DNA of 64,000 nucleotides from Morchella semilibera (GCA_009192285.1 WBVU01000012.1:682001-746000), one strand, 5' to 3'; counted from the first letter of the stretch, positions 1-15,363 are shown. Numbers and translations are program-made. Notes: generated by a model not told the origin, from the sequence alone.

Positions 1-3000
1 CGTAGAAACACTTACCTAAAACTTCAATCATAAATCCGGCGGCATGAACATCTAGGTAGACCATGGATAATCTTTTTTGTGATGCCCATGCGGGTGGGTC
101 AATGATCATGAGCCAGTGATTCACATAACGGCAATATTTCTGCATACACCCAAGCCCGTGTTCGTGTGCATACACATGGCTGTAATGCATCCAAAATAAT
201 AACATCAGCGTCTTTTTGCTTCTAATATCATGCCTAGTCCTGCTGGCGTTCCTCATCCCATCGCCGGCAAGTGGTGTTATCTAGAACACAAGAGTTCTTG
301 TTTTCCGATCTAGAAGAAAACTCATAGAAACACTAGTTAGTGGTGATCTGCCACCACACCCGAACCACATATAATAGCATGTACAGCCAATAACATAATG
401 CTTGTGTTACCAGATGTTTGACTCGACCTTATACCTAGGAAAATCCCCTTGCAGGCACTAATATTATATTAGGTAGTGCATATGTCGTTGATTTTCAGCC
501 ACAATTCCGCAATAGGCGCCGGTGGTAGTTGGGCTATCCTTAAGCTTGTCAACTAATAGGAAAGCATATCGGTTGTTACTTGATATCTGAGGAGCTAGAA
601 CTCTCTATGGGTGCCCCCTCAGGCCCGGGGACGTTGCCTTTTGGTAGATTTCGTGAAAACACCATCCCATGTTCAATCTCCCCCGGGCCCGCTAACAATG
701 GTCAGAACTAGTTTTCTAGTTTGGAATTCTTGTTTTAATGTATATTCTTCAAACAATCGTCTTGACTCACCTTGAGTCAAAAGCAGGGCTCTGTAAGGTT
801 TAGGGCCCGTTTAATTGGCGGGCCGTAGCAAAGATAACAGCGTTTTGAAGCAATCACCAAAGACGTAGCGGAGTTCCGTGTTGAAACAGAGTTTTCTAGG
901 TGGTTGCCTTTGTCCGAATGGCTCCAGTAAAACAGCTATAATCTGACCTTGATTTTTTTTGAAAGTTTCTATACCTTTGAGCATACCTACCCATGCCCAT
1001 ATTGCGGAAGCAAGCAAGAATTCCCACCAGACCTTAATAAACCACATAATATGGATTTATATAGGGTCGATACCTAGACCTAACGATAGTAATCGTTCTA
1101 GTCCTTAAATCCCACATCAAGGAGACTGATATGTTGCAGCTTAATTGAGTTCTGGGGAGGTTAAACTTAGGGCTAGTGGCAGCTAATTAGCTAAGATCTT
1201 AAGACGAACGCTCTCAACCTCAATCCTGATATTATCTGATCATCTTAGTGACGCCTTATTCGTGTATATATACATAGGTTAGTTCGTTGATGGAGTAAGG
1301 CCCACTGAACTTGCGCTTCAGTTGTCAAGGAATATAACCACACCAACCCTACCTAGCATATTTATATTATACCCAAAGGCTGCACTGGAACCCAAGGTTA
1401 TGGCACTATGTAGCCTAGAGATACAGGGTTAGTTTTGAAGGTTACCCTATATAAGAACTCTCAATGTAATGTTGACCCAGTTCATACCTTCTGAACTCGA
1501 GCTGTACCTAAACAATAATATTGGTACTTATCGTAGGCCTCGGCTCCATACCAAAGACCAACACCACTATGATTTCGGTTAATAAACGCGCGGTGGGCGC
1601 CGACATTTCTTATTGCAGTATTTTCTGGTGCGAGGTTGAGGAAAGCTTTTAGCGGGAGTTTTTTTTTTTTGTTTACATCAGTAATCGTATCTTTTAGCGG
1701 GAGTGAACCCTGAGAGCGAACTGATGAAACTACCCAATAATTGAACCGATGGTAAAAACGAGGAGAGAAGGAGGAAGGGGGAAGGTCCCTCTATAGTATA
1801 GTTTTGAAAAGAACAAGTGTCTACAATATCAAAGTACACGCAGTTTGGCGGCTACAGTGAAGGCCAAACAAGTACATATATGACGTAACAAATGACAACC
1901 AGCAAAAAAAGAAGCCAAAATCGTCCCATCTGCCATTTACAATGCCCAGCCCTGGCCCCCGCATGGAAAATTTGCATAAAATCTCGATTAGGGTTAGGGT
2001 TTCCGGAATGCTTTCTCTGGACCCATGCATGGGATATCACTCACTTTTTTTCTTTACATCTATCGATAATCAGAATTCGACCCGGCCGTTTCGTAGCGGA
2101 GAACTGATTTGCCCATGCCGTTGCAAATACACCCACTCTCCACTCCTAAATCTCTCCAAAAACCCATTTCCCCCCTTTCCCATCCTAAAATACACGAAAC
2201 CCAGAACACCTCTAAAATAACCCGCACAACCTATCATTACCCTCCCTGGGAGGCCCCGGCCCGAATTCATCTCCATCCTCTTCCCCAAGACTCGGCCGAC
2301 CGCCGGACGGTACAATCCTGACACTCCCTTTTTTACCCACCACAGGACTGGGATTGGCTGGGGTGTTTTTTTTTTCTTTTTTTTTTTCCTCCTCTGATCA
2401 GTGTTGCGGTCACTGGGGATCACTCGCTCATTGCTACTGACAAGAGAGCCTCAGGTAATAAGGAGGACGTTGTTCGTTAGTTGGGGCAGGGCGGATCCGG
2501 CCACGACCCGATCCCGGGCCAATGTTTCAAGTGATATCACAGTCAAGCCAAGGGGACCAATGAATGGCATGTATCAGCCATTGTACCGTTCAGACCAACG
2601 GCGGTAACGAGGAAGATTATCTTATCGGATATAACTACTCGGCTTGGCCTCTTGACATGTCTCTAGATGGCCCTATAGCATAGCATATATGGGGTGAAAT
2701 GAAATTTCAATACTCTACGGAGGTAGGTAGTCCAGCTCTCTCATAGCTAACTAGCACGTGGCTCAATAGCTGCTATGTACCTTCAAGACATCATCAAACA
2801 GGGCAGCATGTACATGTAGTTAGTTATACACCCGGCCAAACCCGGCCCAGATTATTCATTTCCGCAGCCATAGCATAATTTCACTTTCCTCCTCCGTCAC
2901 CGTCACAGAAAAATTATCATGATGATGATATGATGCGTCAACCAACCCATCTTTTGAAATAACGATCTTCTCCCTCTGTCCTTCCGCCTGTCCTGCTTTG

Positions 3001-5050
3001 TTTGGGCCGCATGACAGCACCTGTAGCCATCCGAGGGGAGGGGAGGGCTTCTCCGAAACCAATTGCCCAGGTAAAGCAAAGCACCCGGGCCCCGCATATT
3101 CCAACATATGTACTGCCTTTGCCTGTAACCCACATGAAGTGAGTAGTAAAGTCCAACTGGTAAGATATTGGAAACGTAGTATCGCATCACATCGCATCAG
3201 CGCGGACGCTGGCCGCACAAGGAAAGAAAACAAGGGCGCCTGATGGCCAGTGGCGATCGAGCGTACGGGAGGGATAATAGGGCCAGTTGGTCTAGTTAAT
3301 CAGCTAAGGCTACGTTCCACCCTATTGATTCGGTTTCGCAAACCGTGCTAGCTGTCCTGCGAGCAATGGACCGCCAGGTCCGTTGAAACAGTAGCTATGT
3401 ACGTCGGTAACTAACCCAGCTCAATGTATGTGGGTAGGGCACATATTCATGGAGAATCACTCGCCCGTTTCTGCTGTTTCTATTTTTTTTCTTTCTTTTT
3501 TCGTGGGTTCAGCTCGGATGAGGTTAGGAGACCGCCGTCCTGTAATTTGATACGAATCATCGACTAGTCAGTTAGTCGGCTTTCAAACATGTCCGGAACA
3601 GAAGGTGATGCCGAGCACTCGTGCTCGAGAGAGTAAGAGGCGAAACGTCCTAGGCACTCTATTTCGGTCGGACACATACATATCTGTTATGCGCGCGGGT
3701 TAGGTACATAATTCCACGCAGCTGGGTTATCTAGGCACGCATTGCTTGTACCTGTGTAGGTAGAGAATACCTATTAATAATAGGCAGGGTAGAGTATGCA
3801 CTCTATGGAGATAGAGTAGGTTGTAACAATGCATTAAAAGTGGCTGATGCCCTTCTTCCCTCAGCTGCCACGCTGCCGCTGCTGCACATCGACAACGACC
3901 AACTGTCTCGATCCGATTATTCCATCCCGTGCTGCGATTGGCCGCCACGTCGACTCAAAGGTCCCCTCTTGAGATTGGGCGTTGGGTGGGGTTAGGCTGA
4001 GCGAGTGTGAGTTGCTTTGTTTATGTTAGATTAGAGATCAGGTAGAGGCATGTAGATAGCCTTGGGTGATTCTTTATGATGCAACCTTGGTCATGATGGC
4101 AGGTTGTCTTGGTCTTGGGTGTGTTCTGGTTGGCTGGAATGTCAACGACTGATTTTCATTAATTAGCTTAGCTCGTAGGTCAAGTAGCTGTGTAGAGCAG
4201 GTACAATACATACCTGATACCTAATACAGTACAGTCAGTCAGACCTCAGCGAACTTGTTTGTTTCTTTTCCCTCCGGATCATATTCCTCGATATCATTTA
4301 ATCACATGCACCACGCCCCATCAGCCCAGCTCGGAGTGCGAGGCCCATATCGAGGAGTCGATTAGAAACAGATCATCTACATTACATCCACCGCAGCAGG
4401 AGAGCAGGGGCCAACAAAACACTTGTGCACAAACCACCTTGAGACCTTGACATGACAGGTCGCTAAGCTCACAGCAGCACAAAATCAAGATTCGGCAATC
4501 CCACACGGCGAATTGGGCATCTTCTTTGCCACGGGCTATTATTCCCTATGCCTATGTCCCCATGGTCCATGGCCCATGGCCCAGGGCGCAAGCTGCTGTC
4601 TGTCTGTCGATCCCGTTTTAATTGTAGATCCCGTTGCTTACTGCTTTATGCTGGCCTGCCTTGCCCGTTGCGCGCGACTCACAAAACCCACTAACTAACC
4701 CAGCCTAACAGCTCTTAACACCCGCCGAGAAAACTCACTATCCATCTGTTCTCAAGACAAGGCAAGCACCGCTGGCCAACGGAACCGAATAAACTCCATG
4801 CCCCTCATACATCTCAATCATCTACATATGCCGCTCTCATGACCATGTTTCCCGATGAGCCCTGTAGGGGGGACCCGGGAAGGGGGTGGATCCAACGTAT
4901 AGCTAGCCCATAGACAGATAGATACGAACTATCATATCATAGGCATGCAACGGCCGGGCGGTTGATCCAGTTTTAGCTTCCATTTTTATTTTTTAATCTG
5001 GTTTTTGTTTTTGTTTTGCCTTTCCAGTTTGCCTTTAGGAAACATCTCGC

Positions 5051-5078
5051 GACGACGACGACGACGACGACGACGACG
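5051..5078. repeat. GAC trinucleotide microsatellite
   Basis: About nine perfect tandem copies of GAC lie in non-coding DNA. It is a simple sequence repeat and nothing suggests a coding role. Confidence 0.95.
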
Positions 5079-6072
5079 TGCACTAGGAAGAGGTGATACT
5101 GAGATTGTTATATGGATATATAGAATAGGATGATATAGTAGAGCTAGGGCATGCATAGAAGAGTGATACTAATTTTGCATCAGATTCTCGTCATACAGCC
5201 ATAGCCAGGCCAGACAAGCCCAATGCATGCCCACTCCCACTCTATCGGTCAGTCAGTCGTGAAAGTGTAAGTTATATAGTAAGCCTGAAAACCGGGTTTG
5301 GCCTCGACGAAGATCGTAAAACGAAAAAGAAAAGAAAATGGGTTAAATTCACCAACAGGAGTAAGGTGTCTTATTCAGGTGAATGTCTGTTAAGACACTA
5401 CTTCCGTCACTACACTTGTTGTTATTATTATCGCAACTAGAATAGCAATCAATGTATGCGCGGGATAGTGACCGCCGAATTGGTTATAGTTTAGATATGT
5501 GGAGCTCTCCTCTGGCTAAGCATGTATTCTCTCTCTGACATATATCCACCATCCTTCATTAACCTCATGCGACACCATATATGTAGGCGGGATGGTGATG
5601 ACGATGCATATGATTATGATGGATGGATGACTCCAAGTGCAAGTGCAAGTGCAGAAGCCCGACGACGAAGAAGAAAAAGGGAGGAAGGGGAAGTGGAAGA
5701 CGAAAGATTCATCCTTAACCAACAAAGAGCAGGAGCCCGTCCGTTCGATCGCCAGTCGTGGCGGTGTCCTACGTATTCATGAGCACTTAATTGTATACAG
5801 CGGGAGTAACCCGTTTGCCATAACCTGTAGGTACATTCATACATGACATAAATTATACCCCCCGTAACAAGCTAGCCTGCATGATATGGATGGAGTAGCC
5901 TCTTGGCATTGATTGATAGCTGGTTCATAGATAATCACTCGTAGATTAATCCATTTACGATTGTTGACTAAAACCATATGATCGATAACCGCAGCTAGTT
6001 AATTAAATGTAGCATGTCAATAAACTCATCATCTTTCTTGTTGTTCCACTGATCGCCCTGCTTGATGCTGCT

Positions 6073-6091
6073 CGGCGGCGGCGGCGGCGGC
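6073..6091. repeat. GGC trinucleotide microsatellite
   Basis: About six perfect tandem GGC/CGG units lie in intergenic DNA that is otherwise AT-rich. Confidence 0.9.
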
Positions 6092-6386
6092 AGTGGCATA
6101 TATAGGAACTACATGTAATGTAGAATTAGGAGGGAAATATATATATAAATACATGTATATCAAAAACAAGCACGAGAGGGAAGGAGAAAGCATGTCAGCT
6201 CATTTTACCGGCTTAGCCTCACTCAATCATGCTTACTTTACTTTTGCGATGTGCAATGGGGACTAGGAAGGAAGGGAGATTAAGGGACCTCAACCTCCAA
6301 ACTATAACTAATGCAACCAGCAGTATCAGCAGCTATCGCAAGCAGTAAGTGAACGACCAGCAGTATCCAATTCCCAATAGTGCACA

Positions 6387-6403
6387 GTAATAATAATAAT
6401 AGC

Positions 6404-6438
<35 letters not shown>
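6387..6438. repeat. AAT trinucleotide microsatellite
   Basis: A run of about 17 AAT units is interrupted once by AGC. It is a simple repeat in non-coding DNA. Confidence 0.95.
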
Positions 6439-6439
<1 letters not shown>

Positions 6440-9300
6440 CAACGGCAACAACACCTCTTCTCGCAACCCCAGCGATAACAGGTTCATGTCGATCATCAGG
6501 CTCATGCTTCAAAGGACGCCCGCTAGATCAATGATACGAACATTACCTCGTTCTCGTTGACCCTCAATCATATCACGCAGGCCCACCTGCCTGCTTTGCC
6601 CTCATCCTTGTAAAATGCCAATCGAATCATATCATCAAATGCGGCTACTTCCTTACCTCTAAGAATTACTTTTTGGGTTGACAAATCACTGGTACTTCTA
6701 TAACCCCATTTAATGGATGGATTGGGGATGTGGAGCGTGTATCAAGCAAGCATAATGCATAATAGGCGAAGGGAGGGGAAAGAAAGGCTACAGCCTTGTT
6801 GTCTGTCAATCAGTCAGTTGGTCAGTATATACAATACATACCACGGCACTGTTTCCGAGTCAAATAAGCCACAGGAATTCAGTTGTGTCTTGTTACACGA
6901 CCTGCATAATAATACTACATCCTTCTTTTTTTCCTTCTTTGCCCTGCCCCGCGGGTGGCAGATGGGTTAGTCATAATCGATTTAGATTCCAAGAAACACC
7001 CATTCCTTGTAAAACATGACGGGTTCGAATAAAAAGGATCAAGTGAAAAAAAAAATGCACCCGGTAAGTATGGTATATGGCGCCCAGCTGTGGTTTTCAG
7101 GTTTTCGTTTTCGCCCGCGTCCTTTTATTACTTTTCTTTTTTGTTGCTCCTCCGGCCGGGAAGTTACAGGCAGACCCAAAAAAAGAAAGGAACCGCAAGG
7201 CCGGTAAACAAGAGTTAAGGGCGTATGTATGTAGATCAACCATCCCAAACTTAAGCCCAAGGATTATTGACGGGAAGCGGAGCGGTCCACCATATGAATC
7301 AAAAGGTAAATAGAGCTAACGATGCCAGGCAGCCCTTAAATGATGTTTCAGCAAATAGATAGGCCCTACTACCGCCATGCATCTCACCCCACCAATTAAT
7401 TGGCAAGGAGGGCCACGATTTCAATATCGAGGAAACCAGTTAACCGCAACAGAGGAATAAGAAAATAACCCCACCACAGGGGTACGGCATGCACGTGCGC
7501 TCTGCCTTTTTCCTCCGCCGTTCGACGATTCGACGTTTATTTTGTGTTTTACGATTCGATTAGCCTGCGTTGCATGCGGCCTTCCATTGGTCCACAGCAC
7601 ACCACCGAAGACTCCGAATCTGAGTTTTTGTGATCTTGATCTGCGCCCAGTGTTTCTATTAGCTCTTAATTATGTTCTCTAAGTTCATGAGTCCTCAGGA
7701 CACTGGAGAGATCAAGCTAGTAGCGCCTTCGTTTCATTAATTCCTTTTTTTTTTGAGGATTTCCCCGCGTGCTCACATTAAATTTCTTGATCTTTTTCCT
7801 TCTTCCATTATTATATTTAGTTTTTCTTCCCCCGCCCATTCCTTCTGCAAAAGATATATTGCTATCATTTGTTTGAGTCAATCAAATCAAAAGCCACGAG
7901 CCCAGATGTCTGTCCCGACCAGTAAGGGAATATCATGAGTGGCGGCGAAGACATCCACCACGACCACCGCCCCACTCACTCCTCCACTCACCTTGCTCGT
8001 AAGTTGTTTTGTTATTTATTTGTTTTGCTCACCTTTTTTTTTATCGTTGTTCCTTTTTCTTCGAACACGTATTCTACCCAGCAGCGAGCTAGGGTTTTAG
8101 AGTAGATGCGATAGATCAGTCTTTTTGTAAACACAACCCGGAACAACCCTTTCGAGATTACACTCATGCTCACTCACTCTCACTGGGGCGTAATCTATCG
8201 AGGCCTTTTTTTTTGTGAGCAAAGGTGAGTGAATTAGGTAGGTAGCTTAGGTGTGTAGTGGTAGAATTAGAAGATGTGCATGTAAACAGAGTAGGTTGTT
8301 GGCCATAGGTGGATTATGTCTCATCCAGTACCGAATTATCCCACCACTTCCCCCATCTATTTTTACGCCCCCTCAACCGGGCGCGTTTCAAATGCATCTA
8401 TCACAGCCTGTCACTCGATCGCTGGGATTATCCTCTTCCACAACCCATCTTTTCTACATATTCACATCCATCCCCAACCCGACCAACCGATGTTTGTAGG
8501 TGTTTCGAAAGAACATAAAGATCCTGGTCGTGGTCGAGGACAGAATCTCGAATCTCGATCGAGTATCGAATAGAGATGAGTAAAGCCTATCAGGATCTGC
8601 GAGGCAAGTTGTATTTAACCCAGCGCAACCCGGTCAAGGAGTCAATATATCGACAGCTTTGCCCAGCTACTTCCAACTTGGCCACCAGCATACATGTAGA
8701 CATAGACAAATACATGTTAGATGTATGAAAGTAAGATAACATGGTATGTCAGTACCCCACGAAAGGCACAGCCAGTAGAGTGACAGCATCCATCCATCCA
8801 GTCAATCAATCAGCCAGCCAGTCAGACAGACCGTTCCCGACCGGCAGACAAAACCTCATAAAGGTGATATTGCGTGATCCGGTGCGCCGCGCATAACTTC
8901 TTGTCTGGAGAGGAGTTACTGCACCCACCCACCATCCAAAGTAGAAAATGAAAAAGAAAAGAAAACGAGTAATATGCGCATAAAGCTTGGTTGTCAGGAC
9001 AAAGGCTATCCCAGAACAGGTAATAAGTATATCTCCAGTAGTAGTCGGACCAAAGTAGTGTCAAAGACCCCCGAGATGTTCTAGCTACAACGTCCAACCA
9101 CCGTATGGCTGTAGCTACCGCGCATGTATCGGGCGAGTGGTAATCGCCGATAGCGGAAGTGGGGGAAGTGACATTTATATGTATCGGTGTAGAGTGCTCC
9201 ATGTGTACATATCTTTTTTTGGTCTAGGTACTTTTCTGTAGACTCGCATAGTGAATAAAAAATGATAATTTCTACACGATATCATATAAATGACTCTTGT

Positions 9301-9434
9301 GTACTCCGTTTCCCTGCTCAGCGAGAACCCTATTGACCGAGAATTGTGGCCCTCCACCACATAAAATCTGGCCGCCGAGCCTGCAGCTAGGAAATATTTG
9401 TATGTGAATCTCGCTGAGCAGGGAAACGGAGTAC
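9301..9434. mobile_element. 134-bp foldback element with perfect 25-bp inverted repeats
   Basis: Bases 9301-9325 and 9410-9434 are perfect reverse complements of each other. Both outer ends read GTAC, followed inward by TCCGTTTCCCTGC. The 84 bp between the arms have no open frame of note. A perfect long terminal inverted repeat with a short non-coding core and TA at both outer edges is the structure of a miniature inverted-repeat transposable element (MITE). No second copy was seen in this window. A transposon family cannot be assigned without a genome-wide search. Confidence 0.75.
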
Positions 9435-12400
9435 TTTCATTTTTTTTTTCTTTCCATCCTTCGCTGCTTCTGCCGCGTGTAACTGACCCTTGTTATTCCT
9501 TTCTGTAATTTGCTGTTCTGCTGCGGTCATTAGCTCCGAGTTATAGTTCTCTTTTAACTAGCATGTCTTATCCCACTTCATGATCGATGAGTTGCTTCTG
9601 CTGTTTCCTTGCTGGCAGCATATCATGCATCACTTTACCTAGACTCCTAACTCTACTCTAGTGAGTTCAAAACCCCGAAAATACGGGGACAAACCAGTCA
9701 GTGTGATATGTCGCCATTGCGGTTTCCAGGAACGGTAAAGATCCGGGTCAACCCTCGAGGAAAAGAAAAAAAAATTCTCACGAACTCTATGATATGAGTT
9801 AAATACAAAGCTAAGGTAAGGAGTGAGAAGTATTAGCATGAAATTGGAGAATGAGGAAGGGATGCGGCGAGTGAGGGAGGGACGGTGCAAGATATCATGC
9901 AGAAGATAAACCGCACAGCGCGTACATGTAGGTACTTTACGAGATACTCAACACCACCAGAAGAAGAAGAAAACATACTTTACCTACTTTACTCTACTCT
10001 GCAGCTCAGCAGCATGTCATGTACCTCTAGAGCATCGGAACATTCCCTGCTGTCCACGAGATTGACGGATTACCCCTCACTGTTTCCGTTGCATGCGTTG
10101 TAGGCATCCATCCACGGTTATAATTTTATTATTATTATTTATTATTTTGCTTGATCCTTCCCTCCCTCATACATATAAAATTCCGGGAAATAATATCATT
10201 TCGCTATGCACTCCTTACACGATATCAACGGATAGAGTGCATAGAAGGGGGAGTCCATGTAATAGAGTAACGTACTTTACAATTCAAAGAGGCGGGTGGG
10301 CATGCGTGGCCGAACCGACCCTGACCCGACCTTACTTGGAGTATTATCGATTTTCTGGTATCGCTTGATCCCTTCATACCAAAGATTCGCAGGCGGCGTA
10401 ACTGTCGCCCTGGGCCTTGCGAGTACGTATGATCAGAGCTGCGTGGATAAGGAAGAATAAGTAAAGTAAAGTAGACTAAGCATGTATCAGACCCTTTTGC
10501 TGCGGACCCTGTTCGATCGGGGTCACCTTGTAACAAACGGTTGCTACATAATAAATCGCACCGCACAGTGCAGCGGACGTAACAAGCTTAGCAAGACGAA
10601 CCAAAATAACAGGTCCTACCTAAAGTACAGACCATTAGACCCGTAGAGTAGGCATCAGGCAGGGTTCCGGTAGGTGGGTACAGTACTGTAGGTAGGGAAA
10701 TTCAGGCGAATAAATCTCGAATGATGACATGTACTTACTTGCGCCTACATACCCATTCTAGGCAGTGTAAATAGAGTAGGTATGTACCTGGGGTATTTTC
10801 CCCAAGTAGACAGTCAGCACTCTAGAGTAAAGTACCTAGAGTACCCAGAGTACCTACTTACTTTACCAGTGCTCTGCCTGGTAGAGTAGGCACTCTACTC
10901 TATGTACTGGTAGTTTTGGTAGGCATGTACCCCCCGCGCGGCGATGGCACAAACAGGAGCAAGTGAGTAAGTTAGCAAGTGATCAGTGCCACAATTTCCT
11001 GCAACTGGGGCCATTCTAACCTCAATTCCCCCCCGGTGGCGCACTCCGCGAGGTAACCAGGGTTGCTACGAACTAAGGTAAAACGATTTATTCATAGCCG
11101 CGTTAATTGGTTAGCTAGATGAGCAGGAGTGTGGTGGTGGTGGTGTTGAACACAGGAGAAACAAAAATTATCCGACGACGAAGCCCGCCGTACCCCATGC
11201 CTGCCATGCAACAAAAAAAGTTCAGCGCCAGTTCATTAATAGAACTTGCAAGCGAAGGGCCAATAACCAACTCAACCTGAAGTTTTCCCGGATCCTTGCG
11301 CAAAACAAGGTTCAGGCGCTTGGGCATTGGGGAAAACGTGCAGTGCAGATCGCAAGGGTCTTCTCTGGAATTGAAATCACAGATGAAGGTGGGAAGAAGA
11401 GGAAAAAGGGCACTTGTGAACTGAACCTGTCTCTCGTACCGGTCTAAGCCATTCTTGGTACTGCATATCTGACCTACATGCCGAACGTTGATAGAGTAAA
11501 AGTGGCTTCTCTCATCAAACGGTCGCTGATCAAATCTGTTTTTGTGTCCCGACCCAATTAACCAAACAATTTGCCATCGAGTGTCATGAAAGTGCATCAC
11601 GATCAAGGAGCAGAAGCGCAGCACCATGAAGATTACGCAAAAAAGTGACCACCAACCACCAACCAACCACAAACCCCCCTCCCAGTCCTACAAACGTTGC
11701 TCAGATCCGGCAATCTACACAAGTTTCTGATATTTGTGTTTCGTTTGTTATGTTCATATCCGCAGCCAGCGGCTGGTTACGTTTTGGCGTACCGGAATCT
11801 TCGGAAGAAGGCGTTTTTATCTTTATCCTTTTCGGTTTGGCCCAACTCTAAGATTGCACTTTCTTCTTCCAACAAGTTCGTCCTGGTTGAAACCTCTTTG
11901 TGCTCCCTTTTTTCTATTTTTTCTTTTCTTTTTCTTATCATCATCAGTTCCCACGAGGAAAGTTCATGACCGACCGGTCGGGCGATCCATGTCTTTTTTT
12001 CGACTTTTCTTTTTTCCATCACTTTTCTTTTTCCTTTACCACTTTTGCACCTAGCTGATCATGATTTAGCTTGGTTGGGTCCTAGTTCCCGGCCCCCCAG
12101 CTCGTTAGGCTGGTGGAGGGACAAGTTGGCTGTTCGGGGAGCAGGCTCGGAGACAGGCGATGACGTTTGATAAAACATGGCAAATTAGCGCCTCACGAGT
12201 CGAATCAGTTTTCTGGAAATTTTGCCGGCGGCGGGGTCCAGAATTTCCAGATCCCGAGTTGGGTATTTCCATCAGACCTTCCTTCCTGTGGGGGCGAACC
12301 GAGTGGGTTATCTAAGGAAACATATCCTTGACCCTAGTTTACCTGGTGGAGCAGACAAATAAGCGAAGCTTGCTTCGAACACAGGCTGCAGATCTTGATG

Positions 12401-15363
12401 GACTAGACCTGGGCAGTGATAGGGCGAGGAACCAGGGGCACTCTCTGCGAGGGAATTCTCCTCCTCGTGGTACGGCGGCGTAAGTGATCCTTAATAAGTG
12501 GATTAATATGCGTACTTACTTGCCGACGAGATCTACCAGGAAGCAAGCCTTGATTGACATTGGCTGGTCAAATTGTAGGTGAACAGAGCCTGTGGGTGAA
12601 TGAGTGATCAATGATAATTTGGTGAGAGACTGAGTCGGAGTACTCTACTAGGTAGCATGTACCACCTAAGCTGGGACGCCCGTCCCAACTCTACATATCA
12701 TCCATTGCCAGTGTGATACTGTAAAGTGGCTCATGTATATTTCGAATTCAGCCCCTAGCATCCTTCAGCCGTCATCCTGCATTGATGCTGTTGTCTGCCC
12801 GGAATTGGGCGCGAGTTCGGAAGGTATACAAAGCTAAAAGGCAAGGAGGGTATTTGGATTATCCTTTTTTGAGATCACACACAATTGACATGGAAACCCC
12901 AATTCAACTCGTGGATGGATTGACGGTATGTAGCACAGAAATCAACTGCCTGTCTGGCTATATACATATCTGTGGCCCAGTCAGTCATCAACCCATACCC
13001 GGAGCAGGAGTAGCAGCACTGCAAAGGCTATACACAGTATGTGGGGCAGCTCCTTTATTACCGTATGTATGTGAGATTTTGTCCCTGGGCCTCGGTGCAA
13101 CCTGTGAGCCTGAGCCTGAGCCTTAAGAACACACGAAAGAGAAAGTGAGAGAGGAGTGAGAGAGCAAGTTACGCGTCCTCCGATTCGTCCGCGATCGAGT
13201 TAGATTAGTTTTTGGGTGTCACTTACAAGCGATAGCCAAATATGCCTCTAACCACCTATTTCATCGCCAACTAGCGCCCCATCACGAGAGTTTTCTGACT
13301 CTGGACTGGTACCCAGTCACATACAGGTGTCTCCTCTCCCTGTCTTCCTCTGGAAATAAAAAGCAAAAAAGAAATCATCCGCGTCATTCTGCTGCATCTT
13401 CTCCGCTTCAGACCATGTGTTGGCTGTTTTGGAAATATAGACAAAATTGACTACTATTGGTAGAAAATTGGGCTGTCCCGGCAATCTGGCTGGGCGTCAA
13501 CCTTGACCCACAACTCGGCTTTCTGATCGTGCGTCCGTGCAGCATCATCCTCGCGACTTACTTTCGTTGAACCGCATCGTAGTTAGAAGAGTTAGAAGAG
13601 GACCAACTATTTTGGAGCAAGCCTTGTCCGACCAACCACAGAAGAGGCTTGTGACAAAGACAATCCTGGGTGGTCTAGGTCTTGATCTGTTTTTTTCCTT
13701 TTTTTTTTTTCTCCTGTGCTAAGGGAATACTTTTTTAAGGCCTGACATTCGTTTTTTTTTTCTTCCCACGATTTCTGATCATATGCATCAGAACTATGTT
13801 TTCTCCCTCTATTAGTCTCATAAACAGGACCAAAAAGTTATTATGATTGTGCTGACTGTCGTTCTCAATCATAATCATAATAATAACAACGAACAGAAAA
13901 GAGCAAGACAGGTAACAATAACAAGTAGTGAGCATATCATGCAGCTAGGCAAGGAGTGAGGGAGGACGAAGGAGAGAAGCTGTTGCGATCCAATCTGCCA
14001 TCATGCCCATAGCAAAGGCGAAAAAAAAAACATCATCTCCGATCCATCGATTATATCGGCTTCAAGAGAGTAGGTACATACATGAAGTTAATTAAGCAGG
14101 AGACAGGAAGGGATCATCACCTTATCTTTTACCTAAAATGATTTATTTCCAACTTGTTCTTCGTATTTCCTCTCGGATGTTCCGTTTCACATCAAGTATT
14201 TAATATTGTTTTGGGATAAGCGGAATATCGGTTATGGGCACGACCTGGGGGGGGGGAGAGAGAAGCAAGCGAGGGATGAGTTATAGATTAGGAGGTATAT
14301 GATAGGGAGAGGAAGAAGAAGGAGGCAGAAGCAAGTGACAGACAGCAGCGGTGAGGGGTCCGCCAAGGTGCATACATACATACGAGGACGACGACTACTC
14401 TTCTACCTTGAAGGTAGGACGGTGTATGTACCCTAGATACTCTAGATACAACACGAGCTCGTGGGGTGCAAAATAAAAAAATAAAAAATAAAAAAGGTGT
14501 TCGGGAATATCCATGCTTCATCTAGACGCATGGCGTTTTTGAATGCTTGGACGACTTTGCTCTAACTACATGTACATGTACTTACACAGGATGGGTTGTA
14601 TGTAATGTAGGCTATTGTAGGATGTGCGGTAAGTATCACCAAGAGTAAATAAAGCACTGTCATCCGCTCGCCATGCAGTTGAACCATCGATGGATGATGG
14701 GTCTGCTACCGTCTCGGTATTATTATTTGTAGGTGAAACCCAACGGGATTCTTTCTTCAAGCAACCCCCCCCCCCATCCCCCCCACTATAAACCCAGACC
14801 CCAATCATTACCCCTGCCCTACTTGATCATGTATGTACATGTATGTATATGTATGCATGTAGGCCTATCAGACTGATCTATCGTTCACTGCAGCACCCTT
14901 CTTTTAACATTGATACCCCTGCACATCTCCACACAAGCCATGATCCCACAATCCACCCCAAATCTGGCCCCCTGCGCCCTGCGCCCGTTTGCTTCATGAC
15001 GATTGGAGATGCATGCCCGGTAAGGTTCGGTGACGCTAGGACGCAGACAGCTTAACTACCCGCTGTTCCATCCACCGTTCCTACCTCCTACCTGTATACT
15101 TTATAAATTTATGTATGTGTAGCCGTGCAGCAGTTCTCGCTAACTCGGATGATGGAATCTTGTCGGCGGTCGATGCGCCATCCATCCACAATCCATCATC
15201 CTGGCTCAGGAAGTTGGAAGTCTACCAGAAGGAGGTTGGAGCCTCGTCCTGATATGCCTGTCTCTTTCGAGGTTTCCTTTCTGTGTCTCTGTGTCCCCCC
15301 CCCCCCCTAGCTTGAGCTACAGATGTTGTGTCTCTGTTCTTGAGACTCAGTCCAAATTATGGA

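Noticed and set aside
1986-2001. Two TTAGGG-type telomere units in tandem, and a similar pair near 51718
   Set aside because: Two units are far too few for a telomere or clear interstitial telomeric repeat.
10679-10690. Perfect 12-bp palindrome TACAGTACTGTA, looking like two element ends joined
   Set aside because: It is too short and lacks any further arm sequence; one such palindrome in 64 kb can occur by chance.
11115-11672. 185-codon minus-strand open frame
   Set aside because: No recognisable domain and low-complexity ends (Thr/Leu run from a GTG repeat); likely chance.
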